Shown here in pieces: positions 43,333 through 53,068 of a DNA stretch of 64,000 bases. The position numbers and the translations under genes are program-made. The stretch covers positions 1 to 64,000 of the forward strand of contig NZ_CYSG01000001.1 in the NCBI RefSeq assembly GCF_001457775.1, given 5' to 3'. Below the pieces are notes generated by a model. It was not told the DNA's origin and ran no database searches. It saw nothing but the letters and a program-made list of their open reading frames with translations. This DNA is from Phaeobacter sp. CECT 5382. GTDB taxonomy: Bacteria > Pseudomonadota > Alphaproteobacteria > Rhodobacterales > Rhodobacteraceae. Positions within the stretch are counted from its first letter, which is position 1, and every line of letters begins with the position of its first letter.

Positions 43333-46195
43333 GCAACACGTTGGTTTTGACAAGCAGTTATTACGGGTGTTCACCTTCATCGTGAGCCTCTCCGTCCTTG
43401 TCAGCCTGGCAGCACTAGGCTCCAACCTCTATCTCACCGGGCAACAGCGCGCCTTGATACAGGACAATTTGCCCGCTGCCGCCCTCGCCCGCAAGATTTC
43501 CGACGAAAGCATCTTTGTCGCCGCGCTTGCTCCGTCGTTTTCCGAGGTCGGCAATCTGGCAGACCTCCAGTCGCTGGTCCGTTCCCTGCAGCACGAGATG
43601 GACGATCTGAAGACCGATTTCGATCGGCTCAGACAGCCTGGAATATTCGCCGATCTTTTCAAGGACGACCTGAACAATGGTGCGCAGGTTCTGGAGCGTT
43701 TGCAATCTTCGGTGACACAGCTGGCCCAGGTTGCGCAAATGCGGCTGCAGCAACGCCAGAGATTGGACGGACGTCTGACCAATGTCGCAGACAGTCTGGC
43801 AGAAATTCAGGATATTTTGGCCAGTCAGCTGGATATCACCCGCGTCAGGGTCACGGCAACAATAGCCGACCTTTATGCCCAACCGGATGCGGCCAGGCAA
43901 CTGCTGGACAGATTGGCCGACCGCGATTTTTTCGCCTATGACCGCCAGGTCGAACTGGCCCGTGCCATTGATGCCGCCGGAGGCCATCTACGGCTGATTG
44001 CGGATCTGTCGGACAGGGAAAAACTAACACAGCAACGCGAAGACCTTGCCCAAAACCTGGCCTTCGCCGAGCGGCGGCTGGAATATCTTCTTTCAGCACA
44101 GGCGCAGTCGCGGGCGACTGATCTGCTGCGCCTCTTGCGAGAGGAGCTTGCAGAAACAGGCGCCTATAGCCTGCAGGAAGCGGCGCTGGTCAATGCCGAC
44201 AGGATGGTCACGCTGCTGTCTGGCATACGCCGCGATGTCGGCGTATTGACCCGATTTACCGATAACCTGCTCACCCGCCTACAGGCTCGGGCTCTGCAAT
44301 CACAACAGCAAACTGATACCCTCGGCCACCGCATCGCAATCGGGCTTGGCGTGTTGCTGCTTTTGGCGACTGGGGCGGGTTTTGTGAGCTGGCAATTTGC
44401 CAGAAGACAGGTCGTGGCCCGCCTGCGCGGTGTCGCTGAACATATCGACGCACTGGTACACGAAGACTACGGCCGCGACATTCCTGTCAGCGGTGACGAC
44501 GAAATCGGCGCCATGGAACAGGCTCTGCATATTCTGCGTGGACGTGCCGCAAAAGCGCGGCAATTGCGCAACGAACTGGAAGACACGGTTCGCCAGCGCA
44601 CCGGCGACATTGTCACCGAGATGAACGCACATGACCGCGCCCGCGCCGAGGCCGAGGCCGCCAACCGGGCAAAATCGGAATTCCTGGCCATGATGAGTCA
44701 CGAGATCCGCACCCCGCTAAACGGCATCATCGGGATGCTGCGTTTGCTGGAAAGCGAGCTTGCAGGTCAGGATGATCGCCAGCGCCTGGTCACGGCACGA
44801 CAGTCGGCCGAACACCTGCTGGGACTGACCAATGATCTGCTGGACTATGCCAGCACCGAACGGGGCAAGTTGCGTGACACCCCCATCCATTTTGACCTAC
44901 GTGATCTGGTCGGCCAATTTGCCACCTACCTCGGTGTCAGCACCCAGGCCAAAGGGCTGGGTTATGGCGTCCAATCCCCACCGGATTTGCCGATTGCGTT
45001 GTTTGGGGATGTTTCCAAAATTCGCCAGGTGGTGGTCAACCTGCTGTCCAATGCAACTAAATATACCGAGCAGGGCCGTATCGATCTGGTGGTGGACCAC
45101 GCCTTTGAAGGCGAGGATGGCCGCCATGTCATCAGCTTTTCGGTTGTCGACACCGGTATTGGCATCGCCGCCAAAGATATGGACTTCATCTTTGATGCTT
45201 ATGGCCGCGCCGAACGGGGCAAGAAGGCCGATATTCAGGGGATGGGGCTGGGGCTGTCAATTTCCCGCCGCCTGACCGAAGTCATCGGTGGCTTGCTGAG
45301 CGTTGAAAGTGCGCCCGACCAGGGCTCGCGCTTCACTCTGACCCTCGCCCTGCCGGAAGGCGATCTGGCGCAGGTCTCCCGTCCGATAGAAACGGTTGCA
45401 CGTGCCACGCTCGGTCAGCGGATTCTGCTGGTCGAAGACAACGCCGTCAACCGTATGGTGGCACAGGGCTACCTTGCACGGTTGGGCTGCTTTGTCACCG
45501 AAGCAGAAACCGGAAAGGCAGCGATCAAAGCTGTGCACGCCGCCGATTTCGATGTGGTCCTGCTGGATCTGGACCTGCCTGACATCTCGGGAATTGAGGT
45601 GGCGGCAGAAATCACCCGATGCCTGAGCACCCCGCCCCGGCTTGTGGCGCTGACCGCGCATAACCTAGCCGACACCCAGGAAGAGCGTGACCGTCTCGGC
45701 GTCGAACGTATTCTCACCAAACCCATTTCTCCGCGTCAGCTGAGCCAGATGCTTGCCACCACACCCCCGGATGGTCAGCACGCGCAGAACCGGGAAAGTG
45801 AGTTGGCACAGACAGAGACAGAAATCGAAACCGCACCCACGCGTGAAAGCCTGTCCAGCGACATACTGGATCTGGGCGCCGAGGAAACCAGTGCAATCCT
45901 GACAGAGTATCTGAAGCAAGCTGACCAGGCCGTCTCACAGCTTGCCGAGGCCTGTGCTGCGCAGGATCATGAGAACGCCCGCCGGACGGCACATCGCCTG
46001 AAGGGGGCGTCCTCCAATTTCCGTCTGGACGTGCTGGGCAGCTATCTTGGGCGCTTGGAAAAACTGGCAGAAACACAGCAGGACCTGTCGGGCGCCAGCG
46101 AAAACCTTGAACAGATTTTCTTGGAAACACGCCGCCAGCTTTGCAAAGTTGCCCAGGATCTGGGTCTTCAGGTATCTGAGGCGGCAAAGACATAG
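43331..46195 (+). CDS. torS: Hybrid sensor kinase TorS
   Basis: Unorthodox four-domain sensor of 954 residues. TM1 at about 12-34, long helical periplasmic region, TM2 near residue 335-355, HAMP, H-box with His457 ([10 protein letters not shown]), ATPase domain, receiver domain with Asp746 (LLDLDLP) and Hpt domain with His888 ([11 protein letters not shown]). Signal goes His457 to Asp746 to His888 to TorR. The ATG at 43331 shares two bases with the torT ATG on the other strand (CATG) and has no ribosome-binding site. The 3' end overlaps the convergent torR by 28 bases. Confidence 0.93.
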   Translation: MQHVGFDKQLLRVFTFIVSLSVLVSLAALGSNLYLTGQQRALIQDNLPAAALARKISDESIFVAALAPSFSEVGNLADLQSLVRSLQHEMDDLKTDFDRLRQPGIFADLFKDDLNNGAQVLERLQSSVTQLAQVAQMRLQQRQRLDGRLTNVADSLAEIQDILASQLDITRVRVTATIADLYAQPDAARQLLDRLADRDFFAYDRQVELARAIDAAGGHLRLIADLSDREKLTQQREDLAQNLAFAERRLEYLLSAQAQSRATDLLRLLREELAETGAYSLQEAALVNADRMVTLLSGIRRDVGVLTRFTDNLLTRLQARALQSQQQTDTLGHRIAIGLGVLLLLATGAGFVSWQFARRQVVARLRGVAEHIDALVHEDYGRDIPVSGDDEIGAMEQALHILRGRAAKARQLRNELEDTVRQRTGDIVTEMNAHDRARAEAEAANRAKSEFLAMMSHEIRTPLNGIIGMLRLLESELAGQDDRQRLVTARQSAEHLLGLTNDLLDYASTERGKLRDTPIHFDLRDLVGQFATYLGVSTQAKGLGYGVQSPPDLPIALFGDVSKIRQVVVNLLSNATKYTEQGRIDLVVDHAFEGEDGRHVISFSVVDTGIGIAAKDMDFIFDAYGRAERGKKADIQGMGLGLSISRRLTEVIGGLLSVESAPDQGSRFTLTLALPEGDLAQVSRPIETVARATLGQRILLVEDNAVNRMVAQGYLARLGCFVTEAETGKAAIKAVHAADFDVVLLDLDLPDISGIEVAAEITRCLSTPPRLVALTAHNLADTQEERDRLGVERILTKPISPRQLSQMLATTPPDGQHAQNRESELAQTETEIETAPTRESLSSDILDLGAEETSAILTEYLKQADQAVSQLAEACAAQDHENARRTAHRLKGASSNFRLDVLGSYLGRLEKLAETQQDLSGASENLEQIFLETRRQLCKVAQDLGLQVSEAAKT

Positions 46196-46872
46196 CCTTC
46201 GCCGTGAACAGTGATAATCCAGTCGGGCTGTCCCGGATCCGTTTCGATCTTTTTGCGCAGGCGCCCGACCAGAACATCAATTGTGCGGTTGTCCGGCGCC
46301 CATTGCCGGTGCTGGATCAGCTCCAGCAGGCGTTCGCGGGGCAGGATCACGCCGGGGTAGCGGGTGAAGGCATGCAACAGCTCGAATTCGGCCCGTGTCA
46401 ATTGTTCGATCGCACCGGTGTCATCCGCCAGACGCCGACGCATCCGATCCAATGTCCAGCGCCCAAAACGCCAGACTGGTTCTGGTGCGGGTTCACTGCT
46501 GCCAATTTCACTGATCCGCAGCATCAGGTTCTTGATCCGCGCAAATAGTTCGCGCTTGTCAAAGGGTTTGGTCACATAGTCATCCGCCCCCATTTCCAAC
46601 CCGATGATCCGGTCTATCTGATCATCGCGACTGGTCAGTAAAATAATCCCGGCCTTTGATTTAGCCCGTTGTTCACGGGTTATTGTCAGACCATCTTTGC
46701 CATCAAGGTTGATATCCACCAGCAAAAGATCGGCCGGATCACGCGCCAGGATTTCTTCCATCTGGCAGGCATCTTCCGCTTCGCTGACGCGATACATCTG
46801 CTTGCTCAGCGCCGCTGCCAGCCGTCGGCGGGTGACGCTGTCGTCTTCAACGATGATGATATGCTGGCTCAT
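46168..46872 (-). CDS. torR: Response regulator TorR
   Basis: OmpR-type regulator of 234 residues: receiver with Asp53 ([12 protein letters not shown]) and Lys in TKPFDKREL, then a winged-helix DNA-binding domain ([20 protein letters not shown]). It receives phosphate from TorS and activates torA. Divergent from torA, with two tor-box-like repeats in the 142-base gap; convergent overlap of 28 bases with torS. Confidence 0.93.
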   Translation of the reverse strand: MSQHIIIVEDDSVTRRRLAAALSKQMYRVSEAEDACQMEEILARDPADLLLVDINLDGKDGLTITREQRAKSKAGIILLTSRDDQIDRIIGLEMGADDYVTKPFDKRELFARIKNLMLRISEIGSSEPAPEPVWRFGRWTLDRMRRRLADDTGAIEQLTRAEFELLHAFTRYPGVILPRERLLELIQHRQWAPDNRTIDVLVGRLRKKIETDPGQPDWIITVHGEGYVFAASDT

Positions 46873-46931
46873 ACATGCCTCTTTGGGGCCACTCGCCCGA
46901 ATTGTTACACTCTTTTACAAACTCAAACAGC

Positions 46932-46962
46932 CTGTTCATGGCTGACGAAAGACCTGTTCATG
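46932..46962 (+). promoter_or_regulatory. Two TorR box-like direct repeats
   Basis: CTGTTCATG occurs at 46932-46940 and again at 46954-46962, 22 bases apart (two helical turns), 50-80 bases before torA. The E. coli TorR box is CTGTTCATAT, repeated in the torCAD promoter, so these are probably TorR sites controlling torA and perhaps torR. Confidence 0.8.
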
Positions 46963-47014
46963 CGCGGTTTCTAGATTTGGGGTCAGACATTCACATGATT
47001 CCGTGGAGGACACC

Positions 47015-49684
47015 ATGACTTTTGCCAACCCAACCCGCCGTTCGTTCCTGCAAGGTGGCGCTGCCGCCTTCGGCGCGACCACCCTGATGGGATCAACCGC
47101 CCTGGCGGGGATCGACCCCAACTCCTTTGCGGCGCGCACCTTTCATGCCAGCCACTTTGGCCCCTTTGAGGCCGTCGTGCGCGATGGCAAGATCGTCGCC
47201 ATCAACAATATGATGGAACTTGATGCCCGCCCGACCGAGATGCTGTCCTATGGCATCATCGACCGCACCTATGACAAAAGCCGCATCGACTACCCGATGG
47301 TGCGTAAATCCTACCTCGAAGGTTGGCAGAGCGGCGACGTGAAACCAGAACTGCGCGGCAAGGAAGAATACGTCCGCGTCGATTGGGACACCGCCTGGAG
47401 CCTGACTGCCAAGGCCCTGCTGGATACCGCCACCAATCATGGCAACGAAGCCATCTTCAGCTCATCCTATGGCGGCTGGTCCAATGCCGGTGTGTTCCGC
47501 CCCAACGTGTTGCAGGGGCGCCTGATCAACCTGATGGGCGGCTGCACCAATACTGCTGGTGACTGGTCTGCCGGTGCCTCGCAGATCGCACTGCCGCATG
47601 TGATTGGCGATATGGAAGTCTATTCCACCCAATCCGCATGGGAAACCATCCGCGACGAAACCGAAGTCTTTGTGCTTGTCGGGTGTGACCCGATCAAGAA
47701 CAACCGTATTGAATACCGGGTTGCCGACCATGGCATGTATGCCCACTGGGAAGAAATCCGCGATGCCGGGATCAAGTTCATCTCAATCAACCCTCAGCGC
47801 ACCGCGTCGGATGAGTATCTCAAGGCCGACTGGCTGAAAATCATCCCTAATACCGACGTCGCCCTGTTCAACGCCATGGCCTACCACGTGCTGGAACAAG
47901 GCCTGGACGACAAGGAATACATGGCCAAATACACCACAGGCGCCGACAAATGGATCGCCTATGTGATGGGTGAAACCGATGGCACCCCCAAAACCCCCGC
48001 ATGGGCGGCCGCCATCACCGGTATGGATGAAGCTGAAATCAAGGCCCTGGCAGAACTGCTGGCGACCTCGAAAACAGAAATCGCCGGTGCCTGGTCGCTG
48101 CAGCGTGCACAGCACGGTGAAATGACCCACTGGGCCATCGTCAACTTTGCCGCCCTCACCGGCAAGATCGGCAAACCGGGTCAGGGCGTTGGTTTCTCCT
48201 GGCACTATGGCAACGGCGGCATGCCCGCTTCTGGCAAATCCACCCCATCGGGGCTCAGCCAGGGCCGTAACTTTGTCAAAACCATCTGCCCGGCCAGCCG
48301 GATCACTGAAATGCTGGAAAATCCCGGCCTCGAGATGAGCTACAATGGCAACAAAAACGTCTACCCTGACGTCAAGATGATCTTTAACGCCGGCAACAAC
48401 TTCATGTCGCACCAGCAAGATACCAACCGGCTGATCCGTGCGCTCGAGAAGGTCGAAACCATTGTCAGCGTTGACGTCTGGTGGACAGCTGCAACCCGTT
48501 GGGCCGATATCGTCATGCCCGCCGCGTCCACATTGGAACAGGATGACATCACCTCGGGTGGGACCTATTCCAACGACCGTGTCTATGCGATGAAAAAGGT
48601 CATTGAGCCGATCGGCGATGCACTGCCAGATTATGAGATCTTCGAAGGTCTTGCTGACAAACTGGGTCTCTGGGCGCAGTTCACCGACAGCGAAGATAAG
48701 ATGTATCACATCAAGATGGCCTATGAGCGCTCAACCGCGGCCAAGACCACCCCGTTCGAGGAGTTCTGGGAACAGGGCTACGCATTGATGGAAGTGGAAG
48801 ACGAGGCGCGCAAATGGACCCGTCATGGAGCCTTCTATGACGACCCGGATGCCAATCCGCTGCACACCACTTCGGGCAAGATCGAAATGTTCTGCAACAC
48901 CATTGCAGACATGCAGATTGAAGACTGCCCCGGCATGCCGGTCTGGATGGAGAAACACGAATATCTGGGCAATGCCAAAGAGGGCCAGCTGCATGTTGTC
49001 AGCCCCCACCCTTGGTACCGCCTGCACAGCCAGATGGATCAATCCTCAACCCTGCGTGGCATCTACAAGGTCCAGGGACGTGAACCGGTGCGGATCAACA
49101 GCCAGGACGCCGAGAAACGCGGCATCGCCGACGGCGATCTGGTCGAGCTTTACAATGATCGTGGCGCGGTTCTGGCCGGGGCGGTTGTCTCTGACGACAT
49201 CATGCCGGGGGTGATCTCGATCTACGAGGGCTGCTGGCCACAGGTTGACAGCAAAGGCCGCTGCAACTCGGGTCTGATCAACTTCCTGACCTCGACCCAG
49301 CGCAGCTCGGGTCTCAGCCAGGCGACCACTGCCAACACCACCCTGGTGTCGATCAAGAAATGTGAAGATCCCGACGGGCCCAACCTGGCCTACGAGAAAC
49401 CCGCATTCATCGATAACATGGAGCTGACAGAGATCGATGAAGACGGGCTAGGCCTGGAACGGCTCGAGGCTCTGACCGCTTCGCTCTATGCAGACATGAC
49501 CCCGGGTGAAAAGATCTACTACGAGCGCTGCACCGTTTGCCACGCGCCGCGTGAAGTGACCCACTACACCCGGCAACAGTGGCAGGGCATCACCCCGTCC
49601 ATGTTCCCGCGTGCCGGTCTAGACGACGAGGAATCTGCGCTGGTCTTGGACTATCTGATGAAGAACGCGGCAGACGCCAACTAA
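47015..49684 (+). CDS. torA: TMAO reductase TorA with fused C-terminal cytochrome c motif
   Basis: Periplasmic molybdopterin enzyme that reduces trimethylamine N-oxide in anaerobic respiration. The 889-residue protein starts with a Tat signal (TRRSFLQGGAAAFGAT, Arg8-Arg9), then the DMSO-reductase fold with SSYGGWSNAG near the Mo ligand and the family blocks to about residue 810. It then has a 50-60 residue extension carrying a single CxxCH haem site (CTVCH, residues 839-843) and a possible Met ligand (PSMFPR). Usual TorA is about 825-850 residues without haem. The extension resembles the haem end of TorC. The ATG at 47015 follows GGAGG. No torC or torD is nearby. Confidence 0.93.
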   Translation: MTFANPTRRSFLQGGAAAFGATTLMGSTALAGIDPNSFAARTFHASHFGPFEAVVRDGKIVAINNMMELDARPTEMLSYGIIDRTYDKSRIDYPMVRKSYLEGWQSGDVKPELRGKEEYVRVDWDTAWSLTAKALLDTATNHGNEAIFSSSYGGWSNAGVFRPNVLQGRLINLMGGCTNTAGDWSAGASQIALPHVIGDMEVYSTQSAWETIRDETEVFVLVGCDPIKNNRIEYRVADHGMYAHWEEIRDAGIKFISINPQRTASDEYLKADWLKIIPNTDVALFNAMAYHVLEQGLDDKEYMAKYTTGADKWIAYVMGETDGTPKTPAWAAAITGMDEAEIKALAELLATSKTEIAGAWSLQRAQHGEMTHWAIVNFAALTGKIGKPGQGVGFSWHYGNGGMPASGKSTPSGLSQGRNFVKTICPASRITEMLENPGLEMSYNGNKNVYPDVKMIFNAGNNFMSHQQDTNRLIRALEKVETIVSVDVWWTAATRWADIVMPAASTLEQDDITSGGTYSNDRVYAMKKVIEPIGDALPDYEIFEGLADKLGLWAQFTDSEDKMYHIKMAYERSTAAKTTPFEEFWEQGYALMEVEDEARKWTRHGAFYDDPDANPLHTTSGKIEMFCNTIADMQIEDCPGMPVWMEKHEYLGNAKEGQLHVVSPHPWYRLHSQMDQSSTLRGIYKVQGREPVRINSQDAEKRGIADGDLVELYNDRGAVLAGAVVSDDIMPGVISIYEGCWPQVDSKGRCNSGLINFLTSTQRSSGLSQATTANTTLVSIKKCEDPDGPNLAYEKPAFIDNMELTEIDEDGLGLERLEALTASLYADMTPGEKIYYERCTVCHAPREVTHYTRQQWQGITPSMFPRAGLDDEESALVLDYLMKNAADAN

Positions 49685-49714
49685 TCACTCACGGTCCATT
49701 TCGGGCAGAACACC

Positions 49715-49755
49715 ATGGGCGGCCGGGACATTCCCGGTCGCCCATGATTCTTTTT
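49715..49755 (+). terminator. Terminator after torA
   Basis: A 13-bp stem (ATGGGCGGCCGGG with CCCGGTCGCCCAT, one G-T wobble) with a five-base loop, followed by GATTC and T residues. Starts 30 bases after the torA stop. Confidence 0.88.
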
Positions 49756-49777
49756 GGATTGAAAACCTTCGAGCAAA

Positions 49778-49900
49778 TTGAATCTGCTTCAGCGCGATTC
49801 AGAAATAGCACTGCAAGACCGTGTCGTCGGCAGCAACTCTCGGCTGGCAGATGTCGGTGAGGTCAAGACACTTGTCGAAAAAGCCATCGCCAAAGCCTGA
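49778..49900 (+). CDS. Possible small or remnant ORF (40 residues)
   Basis: A TTG-started frame with a protein-like, amphipathic composition (NLLQRDSEIALQDRVVG, then RLADVGEVKTLVEKAIAKA). No stop-free path leads further upstream than a few codons and no ribosome-binding site is evident. It could be the C-terminal remnant of a lost gene. Function unknown. Confidence 0.25.
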   Translation: MNLLQRDSEIALQDRVVGSNSRLADVGEVKTLVEKAIAKA

Positions 49901-49974
49901 TAAAGGCGACACAGTATCTCAAGCAAAAACCGAAGGCTCGCCACAAACGCGCGATACCCAACAGGAGTGACAGG

Positions 49975-51399
49975 ATGGAAAACCTGAAAAAGTTCTACAT
50001 TGGTGGCGAATGGGTTGAGCCAATCTCAACCGCGACCATGCCGGTCATGAACCCGGCCACAGAGCAGCAGATTGGCACGGTCGCAATGGGCAATCAGGCC
50101 GATGTGGATCGCGCCGTGGCCGCAGCCAAGGCCGCTTTTGAAAGCTTCTCACAGACCTCCAAGGCAGAACGTCTGGCCCTGCTGGACCGCCTAATGGAGG
50201 CAACAAAAGCCCGTTTCGAGGATCTCGCACAGGCGATGTCCGCAGAAATGGGAGCCCCGATCACCATGTCGCGCGAGGCGCAAGCAGATGCGGCCATCGG
50301 GCATCTACAAGGCTTCATCGATGCCCTGCAGGAGATCAAGCAGCGAGAGACCCTGTCCAATGGCGATACCTTACTGCGCGAACCGATTGGCGTTTGCGGG
50401 TTGATCACCCCCTGGAACTGGCCGATGAACCAGATCGCGCTCAAGGTGGTGCCTGCCCTGGCCACGGGCTGCACCTGCGTGCTGAAGCCTTCGGAACATA
50501 CGCCAATATCGGCCATGATCTATGCCGAAATCATTGACGCCGCGGGCTACCCGGCGGGGGTTTTCAATCTTGTGCAGGGCGATGGCGTGTCGGTTGGCAG
50601 CGCTATGTCGCGCCACGCAGATATCCAGATGATGTCTTTCACCGGCTCCACCCGGGCAGGCAGCGCCATCACCAAAGACGCCGCCGACACGGTAAAACGC
50701 GTCACACTGGAGCTGGGAGGGAAATCCCCAAATCTGGTCTTTGCCGATTGCGATCTCGAAGAACGCGTGGCCGGATCGGTGCAGGAGGTGATGTATAACA
50801 CCGGCCAGTCCTGTGATGCCCCAACCCGCCTTTTGGTCGAGCGCAGCGTCTATGACCAGGTGCTGGACATCGCCAAGCGCACCGCCGAAAGCATTCAGGT
50901 GGGCAATCCGGCCGAAGAAGGCGACCACATCGGCCCGCTGTTTGACCGCATTCAATACGACCGGGTTCAGGAAAAGATCCAGACAGGCATCGACGAAGGC
51001 GCGCGGCTTTTGACAGGCGGACTGGGCAAGCCTGAGGGCTTTGACACCGGTTGGTTCTGCAAGCCAACCATTTTTGGCGATGTGGATAATGCCATGCGCA
51101 TTGCTCAGGAAGAGATCTTTGGCCCGGTTCTGGTGGTGATCCCCTTTGACACTGAGGCAGAGGCTATCGAGATCGCCAATGACACGCCCTACGGTCTGGC
51201 CGCCTATTTGCAAACCGGCGACCCCGAGCGCGCCGAACGTGTCGCCGCGCGGCTACGCGCCGGGGCAGTGCATATCAATGGTGGTGGCTTCAACTATGGC
51301 TCCCCCTTTGGCGGCTACAAACAGTCCGGCAATGGCCGCGAAGGTGGGCATATGGGGCTGGAGGACTATCTGGAGGTCAAGACGTTGCACTTTGGCTAA
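49975..51399 (+). CDS. Aldehyde dehydrogenase family protein
   Basis: A 474-residue NAD(P)-dependent aldehyde dehydrogenase. Catalytic Cys280 in NTGQSCDAPTR, general base Glu246 in LELGGKSPN and the cofactor block FTGSTRAGSAI are all present. Oxidises an aldehyde to the acid; specific substrate not evident. Single gene with its own SD-like GGAGTGACAGG upstream. Confidence 0.93.
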   Translation: MENLKKFYIGGEWVEPISTATMPVMNPATEQQIGTVAMGNQADVDRAVAAAKAAFESFSQTSKAERLALLDRLMEATKARFEDLAQAMSAEMGAPITMSREAQADAAIGHLQGFIDALQEIKQRETLSNGDTLLREPIGVCGLITPWNWPMNQIALKVVPALATGCTCVLKPSEHTPISAMIYAEIIDAAGYPAGVFNLVQGDGVSVGSAMSRHADIQMMSFTGSTRAGSAITKDAADTVKRVTLELGGKSPNLVFADCDLEERVAGSVQEVMYNTGQSCDAPTRLLVERSVYDQVLDIAKRTAESIQVGNPAEEGDHIGPLFDRIQYDRVQEKIQTGIDEGARLLTGGLGKPEGFDTGWFCKPTIFGDVDNAMRIAQEEIFGPVLVVIPFDTEAEAIEIANDTPYGLAAYLQTGDPERAERVAARLRAGAVHINGGGFNYGSPFGGYKQSGNGREGGHMGLEDYLEVKTLHFG

Positions 51400-51686
51400 T
51401 GGCCTGGCAAAGGCTGAGAAAAGACTCGTGATGAATGGCGTGGGGGAACTCGTAAATGAAACGAAGGCGGATAGCGCGCCTTCGTTCACTATAGCACTGT
51501 TTCACGAGGTCGTTGGCCATTAGCGTCAGGGCAGCCCCAAAGCAGGTCCGCTCTGCATGATTCAGCGCGGCAGACGAGTGGCAGGTTTAGTCCGTTTGGA
51601 CTTTATCCTAGTCGGGTCGTTCCGTCGGCTTGTTGCAAATGAACCGCTGTGCCAAGCTCTCATTTTAGAGAGAATTTTGGATCAAA

Positions 51687-52904
51687 ATGTCTACTCCACT
51701 TTTAGTCAGAAACCGAAATTTTCGCCTTCTTTTTGGCGCTGGCACTCTGACCAACCTTGGCGATGGTATGGTCGTGCTTGCCTTACCCTGGCTCGCAACC
51801 CTGATGTCGCATGACCCTGTCGCAATCGGCACAGTCGCGGCGGCGGGCCGCTTGCCGTGGTTGTTATTTGCGATACCTGCCGGTGTCATTATCGATAACT
51901 CTGACCATAGAAAGCTCATCGCGCGTGCTGATATTTTACGTGCGGCCATTGTTGCGGCAATCATGATGCTCGCGATGAGTGAGTACATAGATGGCGCGAT
52001 CTGGATACTCGCAGCGCTTGCTTTTCTATTAGGGTCTGCGGAAGTTTTACGGGACAATGCCGCACAAACCATGCTGCCATCAATTGTGGAAACCAAGGAT
52101 CTAGAGACCGCCAACGGTCAGCTCTGGAGCAGCGAACAATTGACCGGCCAATTCATTGGCCCGCCATTGGCAGGCATTCTGATCGCCGCTGGCATTGGCA
52201 TTCCCTTTGGTCTTGACGCTGCATTGCTGGTCTTGGCGGCAGGCTTGGTGTGGATGATTTCGCTCAAGCCAAGGGCAAAGATCCAACGCAGTTTCCGAAA
52301 AGCACTGTTTGAAGGAATAGCCTTTATGCGGCGTGACGCATTGTTGCTACGACTGGCAATCGTTTTGGGGATCGCGAACTTCATCGCTACGGCGACAATC
52401 ACTATCCAGGTTCTTTTTGCACAGGATGTATTGGCGATATCCGCATCTTCTTACGGGGTGGTCCTGTCCGTCGCAGCCGTTGGTGCAATCACCGGAAGCC
52501 TGCTCGCTCCTTGGGCTATTTCCAGGCTTGGCTCGCAGGCCTGTTTGTACCTTTCAATTGCAACTTGGGGCATTGGCTATAGTGCTATCGGAGTGAGCCA
52601 TTCAGGACTGGCAATGGCGCTCGCGCTCTTCTTTGTGATGGCCGCGGCCATGCTCTGGAATGTCATCACAGTCTCTTGGCGGCAAAGGCGTATCCCCCCG
52701 GAGCTATTAGGCCGCGTCAATAGTATTTACCGTTTCTTTGGATGGGGTTCGATGCCTTTGGGAGCGATGACTGGCGGTATTTTGGTTTCGGTTTTGGAAC
52801 AGGATTTTGGTCGCGAAATTGCACTGCGTTCATCGTTCCTATGTGCAGGGGTAGCCTGCACAATCCTGCTAATATATGCATTATTCAAACTGCGTCTCGA
52901 TTGA
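51687..52904 (+). CDS. MFS exporter (EntS-like branch)
   Basis: A 405-residue major facilitator protein with 12 hydrophobic segments. The start (MSTPLLVRNRNFRLLFGAGT then LTNLGDGMVVLALPWLA) and the middle stretch (LGSAEVLRDNAAQTMLPSIV) match the enterobactin/drug exporter branch (MFS_3). Probably exports a hydrophobic or siderophore-like compound; no siderophore genes nearby. Codon use is a little more AT-rich than its neighbours, possible acquisition. Confidence 0.87.
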   Translation: MSTPLLVRNRNFRLLFGAGTLTNLGDGMVVLALPWLATLMSHDPVAIGTVAAAGRLPWLLFAIPAGVIIDNSDHRKLIARADILRAAIVAAIMMLAMSEYIDGAIWILAALAFLLGSAEVLRDNAAQTMLPSIVETKDLETANGQLWSSEQLTGQFIGPPLAGILIAAGIGIPFGLDAALLVLAAGLVWMISLKPRAKIQRSFRKALFEGIAFMRRDALLLRLAIVLGIANFIATATITIQVLFAQDVLAISASSYGVVLSVAAVGAITGSLLAPWAISRLGSQACLYLSIATWGIGYSAIGVSHSGLAMALALFFVMAAAMLWNVITVSWRQRRIPPELLGRVNSIYRFFGWGSMPLGAMTGGILVSVLEQDFGREIALRSSFLCAGVACTILLIYALFKLRLD

Positions 52905-53005
52905 CGAAGCGGACATTGGCACAGTTGTAGCGGACTGGTGCTTGGCCCAGTAGAACAAATGCAACACTCCATTTCACGCAATTCGACTGCCCCAAAATGG
53001 AGAAA

Positions 53006-53037
53006 CACCCCGGCGTTCAAACCGGAGTGCTTTTTCT
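53006..53037 (+). terminator. Terminator after the MFS gene
   Basis: CACCCCGG and CCGGAGTG form an 8-bp stem with one mismatch, followed by CTTTTTC. It lies between the convergent MFS and TRAP genes. Confidence 0.6.
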
Positions 53038-53068
53038 TTCAATGGCTGACAGTGGCCAATGTTTGCGG

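Noticed and set aside
51460-51486. AACGAAGGCG hairpin after the aldehyde dehydrogenase as terminator
   Set aside because: Good 10-bp stem, but no T-tract follows and it is 60 bases downstream; could be any dyad.
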